Shown piece by piece: positions 60,863-64,000 of a stretch of DNA of 64,000 bases. This DNA is from Chlamydoabsidia padenii. Taxonomy: Eukaryota > Mucoromycota > Mucoromycetes > Mucorales > Cunninghamellaceae. The position numbers and the translations under genes were made by a program. The stretch covers positions 62,001 to 126,000 of the forward strand of contig JAIWND010000035.1 of NCBI GenBank assembly GCA_025330725.1, read 5' to 3'. The notes beneath the pieces are model-generated. The model was not told the DNA's origin. It searched no databases and saw only the letters and a program-made list of their open reading frames with translations. How positions within the stretch are numbered: position 1 is the first letter of the stretch; the number at the start of each line of letters is the position of its first letter.

Positions 60863-61774
60863 ATGGCCTCTTCTACTACATCAACTCAAGAACGTATTTT
60901 TTTACTTGGCGCAACTGGAACGGTGGGCCAAATAGTTGCCCGAAAACTTGCCCTCAAAAAAGTACCCCTGACTGTGTATGTCCGAAACCCCGACAAAGCA
61001 TCCACCTTATTTTCAAACATCAAGCAACCAGGCAATGATACCAACTTTGGTATTGTCAAAGGTGGTGATTATACAGATCTGACTTCTCTAAAAGCGGCAC
61101 TCCCTGGGCATACCCGCCTTTTTCTTCTTGTGAAGGATCTTGCACGCATGCCCGAATACAAGGAAAACATTGCCAAGTTGGCCTATGCGGCAGGAATCAA
61201 GCAAATCGTGGATGTGTCCTGTTCCTTTTTTGGTGGACCCTGGCGCGACAATTATATTACATACCAGCATGAATTAGCTGAGCGTGCGATTCTCGCCATC
61301 CCTAATCGTGGCCGTGCTGTTTCTCTCCGCCCCACCTTTTTCATGTCCAACATGATCGTGCACTACCGCCCTAGCCATGATCATTTTGCCGATTTTCTTC
61401 CCCCTGATTCTCCTCGTTCGTGGGTAAGCCCGAATGATATTGCTGATGTGGCCGTGGCGGTGCTGACTGAGCCTGATTTGGATAAACATGGTGATTGTGC
61501 TTATGAACTTACTAGTGATGTGGCTACTCCAACTCGGTTGGCAGAGATCCTTAGCAAGGCATCCGGTCGTCCTATTACTTATCGACAAATTACTTCTCTC
61601 GAGCGATACAATGTATTAAAAGACAGCGTTCCTTGGCCTTTCCGTGGTGTGTTTGATCTGGCTACTTTGACGGAAGCAAATCCCCACGTGTCTCTTGGTA
61701 TTCCTATCTTGTTGGGTCGTGAACCTGAGTCTTTAGATGCCTATTTCTCGGCGAATAAGCAAGATTTACTGTAG
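60863..61774 (+). CDS. NmrA-like NAD(P)-binding oxidoreductase
   Basis: 303 residues in one exon. A Rossmann fold of the atypical short-chain dehydrogenase/NmrA type is shown by FLLGATGTVGQIVA (GxxGxxG, about 13-25), basic R42 after the second strand (VYVRNPDKA), FGIVKGGDYTD and VDVSCSFFGG. The conserved ending includes SWVSPNDIADVAVAVLTEP. The Arg after strand 2 suggests NADP. Relatives include quinone reductases and redox-sensing NmrA regulators. Substrate cannot be told from sequence. It is intronless among intron-rich neighbours, which may mean recent acquisition or retroposition, though the promoter carries the local motif. TATATATA lies about 55 bases upstream of the ATG. Confidence 0.85.
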   Translation: MASSTTSTQERIFLLGATGTVGQIVARKLALKKVPLTVYVRNPDKASTLFSNIKQPGNDTNFGIVKGGDYTDLTSLKAALPGHTRLFLLVKDLARMPEYKENIAKLAYAAGIKQIVDVSCSFFGGPWRDNYITYQHELAERAILAIPNRGRAVSLRPTFFMSNMIVHYRPSHDHFADFLPPDSPRSWVSPNDIADVAVAVLTEPDLDKHGDCAYELTSDVATPTRLAEILSKASGRPITYRQITSLERYNVLKDSVPWPFRGVFDLATLTEANPHVSLGIPILLGREPESLDAYFSANKQDLL

Positions 61775-62021
61775 TTGGTTATGTTTAGTTTATACCTTAA
61801 ACATATATCAAATAAAAGTTTTTTTTGTCTACCCTTCATTTCTGACAGGTGTCGGGATTATAATTTTTTTTTTTTTTTTTTTTTTTTCGAATTACAGGGT
61901 CCAGTACATGGTTTTTTATTAAATGTTAAATAAGGGATATAATAGATAAATAATAGAATTAAAGTAACGAATATAATATAAAAAGTAAGATGTAAGATGG
62001 ATGGGGGGGGGACAAAGGAAT
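61775..62021. other. Convergent intergenic region
   Basis: 3' flanks of convergent genes, with a motif fragment (GTCGGGATTATAA near 61851) and a T run (about 61864-61887). Confidence 0.4.
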
Positions 62022-62909
62022 CTAGTCTAGTTCTTTGGTGGGGACAGAATAATACTAGAAGTATTGGTTAGATGGGGTTGTGTGAATGCATTGATGTATG
62101 ACTTACTGGAAGTGTGGAAGAGGTAGAGGAATCAGCTTCTTGGTTCTTGCCAATTTTCATAAGAAAACGCTAGTTTATAAAAGTAATGAGTGAGTCCAAT
62201 GCATCCTGGAGTATTTGTGTATTACCTTTATGTACGGTATTCGAAGACAAATAAGGAGACAGATAGCACCTACTAACCAAGATGAGAAATCCACCATCTC
62301 CAGTTCATTGACGTTCACCAATCCAAGCGATGTCTTGTTTTGATCCTGTTGCTGTGTCAAGTTTCCAATAGCGCCATATGATAATGTCCTATTAGCCTCC
62401 AAAGATGCTAAATATAAATCTTGATCAAACGTGTTAGTTTCTTGTTTCGCCCCACCTACCCCCTCTCTTTTTTGAGAATTATATATACCTTGTTCCCATG
62501 GTCGATCCATGCTATCATTATTGCCGTCACTATCTTTCACAAAGTCATTCACAGTTGTATCGGATTCCGTCTTGTTGTTGTTCAACGTCGAAAGAAGATC
62601 CTCCCCTTCTTCAGGCACCATGTTGGCCAAAAGATCTGTATCCACGAGGGAAGCCGATGTCACTGGTTGTACTGGATCTTCTTTTTCATCGATGTTGTTT
62701 GGTGTTGTAAAAGGAGAATCTTCGGGGTCGTGCAATTGTTGTACCTGACCGTTGAAGGGAAGTTGGGGATCATTAATGAGGCTGCTATTGTTGTTGTTGG
62801 TGTCAAAGTTGGTGGAGGAGGTGGAATCACTGGGCAAAGTTACGTACCATTTATCACTGTCAGAAGACTGACCAAGAGAAGGTACCTTTTTATCCAAATG
62901 CTTTTCCAT
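62022..62909 (-). CDS. Unrecognised tail-region membrane protein
   Basis: Four exons by eye, 62909-62489, 62407-62226, 62169-62107, 62054-62022, give 232 residues. Residues 1-140 are acidic and rich in Asp, Asn, Ser and Thr, and look disordered. A short segment ASLEANRTLSYGAIGNLTQ follows. One membrane span lies at about 180-200 (SSWLVGAICLLICLRI), then a basic turn (PYIKRFLMKIGKNQ) and a short polar tail. No signal peptide is present, so it would be inserted by its C-terminal span, facing the cytosol. Skipping the last intron would give a different 12-residue tail. No family is recognised. Confidence 0.6.
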
Positions 62910-62999
62910 GATCTTTGAGTTGTTGTTGTCGTCGATGGAAAGATGGAAGAAGAGCGAATTTTTTGAGTGTCCGTGAAAAAAAAAACATAACTGTTTGCT

Positions 63000-63014
63000 G
63001 GCGGGGTTCAAATT
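63000..63014 (+). promoter_or_regulatory. Recurrent motif variant upstream of membrane-protein gene
   Basis: GCGGGGTTCAAAT, about 92 bases upstream of the start codon at 62909. Confidence 0.4.
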
Positions 63015-63473
63015 AAATCGATACAGAATGAGGCATGAACCGGCTGCATGGTAGTTGTATGAAATAAATCATACTCACTACATTTTAAAGGTCTATTGTC
63101 TCATAATCGCTTATTGCACGACAATTTCAATTTGGGTCCTTTTGACAGTCTTTGCTTTACGTAGCCGAAAGACGGTCGATCGGATATACGCTCATCCTCG
63201 CTGTACCCAATAGGATGGGGCGCCGAATGAAATGTGCCACTTGTATTGTTACTAACACCAATTCTATTTACTAGTTTTATTAATTAATTAATCAAATAAA
63301 AGCAACAATAAACTATAGGATGTTTAAAGTGGTTGAAAGAAATGTTCAAAAACAATCATACATAGGAAAAGAATTCAAAAAGTCAGTGCTGGGGAAATTG
63401 TACGATTATTAGGATTACATCTAAAAGTAGTCAATCAAATCAATAAAAAATAAGTGATAAAAAAGATGGGATC
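63015..63473. other. Gene-free stretch
   Basis: AT-rich sequence with no supportable gene, leading into the dispersed repeat. Confidence 0.5.
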
Positions 63474-64000
63474 TTTATTAGACGTCAAATGGTTATGGTA
63501 TATAGGTCAAAAGCCAAGCACCAAGTCCCTTGTGTTAATCTATCCGAACTTGTGATGACTTTTACCTGACATGAAACCCACTTCGTGTTCAAACCCCGCT
63601 TTACCTTGATTCTTTACAAAGATTTTGGATGGGCTCTCCTCGCTCCGTTGTTAAAGCATGCTAATGATTAAAGTGGTGATGTGAATACTATAACCCATTT
63701 CCAATATACTTTACCACAAAATCCAAGCGCCAAAATTCTTGTGTCAGTTTGTCCAAGCTTGTAATGAGTTTTACCTGTCTTTTTGCAAGAAAAAAGGACG
63801 AAGACTTTTTTACAGACAGAAGCAAAAATCGTTTTCAAATCCCGCCAGTCCCTGTCAGAGTTGGAAAGGGCTCTACTTGCTCCATTGTCAACGGATGCTA
63901 ATGATTAAAGTGGCCATGTGGACACTATGACCCATTTCCAACATACTTTACTGCAAGTCCAAGTACCAAGATCCTTATGTTAGTATAGTTAGACTTGCAA
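63474..64000 (+). repeat. Tandem/dispersed repeat, right copy
   Basis: Reverse complement of the repeat at 2316-2822, with two tandem units and the same non-tandem tail at its inner end. It runs to the window edge and is therefore incomplete. Contains motif copies at 63589-63600 (TTCAAACCCCGC) and 63837-63849 (TTCAAATCCCGCC). Confidence 0.8.

Overview
This window looks like nuclear DNA from an early-diverging filamentous fungus, most likely Mucoromycota. It is AT-rich. Most genes are split by several short introns (about 45-120 bases) with GTAAGT-type donors and TAG acceptors. Gene content is fungal (endopolyphosphatase, Nrd1/Msa2-type RRM protein, CreA/Mig1-like finger, vacuolar STIMATE-family protein), and a PH-domain PDK1 and a full AP-2 alpha adaptin are present. 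The placement rests on gene content and structure only.

Layout. 0.5-1.7 kb: proteasome alpha5. 1.7-4 kb: no gene, but a tandem repeat of about 200 bp per unit. 4-4.7 kb: a two-finger CreA/Mig1-like factor. 6-8.2 kb: cytoplasmic asparaginyl-tRNA synthetase, carrying a triplicated 21-bp block and a frameshift. 9.3-11.6 kb: four-RRM protein. 12.7-15.2 kb: PDK1 kinase. 15.4-16.4 kb: lipoyl (octanoyl) transferase. 16.6-18.6 kb: MEF2-type MADS factor. 19.3-23.8 kb: PEX1. 25.4-26.9 kb: SLU7. 27.0-31.6 kb: a complete Ty3/Gypsy LTR retrotransposon with identical 135-bp LTRs and one open 1368-codon gag-pol frame. 32.5-32.7 kb: a small secreted cysteine-rich protein. 33.6-34.6 kb: a single-pass membrane protein with a PPxY motif. 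35.2-35.6 kb: ribosomal protein eL22. 35.9-37.6 kb: endopolyphosphatase. 38.3-41.7 kb: AP-2 alpha. 42.0-43.2 kb: NSE2/MMS21. 43.5-45.3 kb: Rab GDI. 46.3-51.1 kb: REV1. 51.3-52.6 kb: STIMATE-like. 53.0-54.2 kb: DUF1640/MCUR1-like. 54.6-56.3 kb: unknown. 56.9-59.3 kb: TFIIF alpha. 60.9-61.8 kb: NmrA-like oxidoreductase. 62.0-62.9 kb: unknown membrane protein. 63.5-64 kb: the repeat seen at 2.3 kb, inverted.

The genes are mostly unrelated housekeeping genes rather than a pathway cluster. The strongest cross-cutting signal is a short motif, TTCAAATCCCGCC and close variants in either orientation, usually 70-220 bases upstream of start codons (PDK1, PEX1, SLU7, AP-2 alpha, NSE2, GDI, REV1/STIMATE, DUF1640, TFIIF alpha and others). 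It also lies inside the dispersed repeat. The retrotransposon is inserted about 6 bases from the copy in front of SLU7. I found no CRISPR array, rRNA or complete tRNA gene.

Splice sites were placed by eye from frame continuity, GT/AG signals and family resemblance. Exon edges may be off by a base or two.
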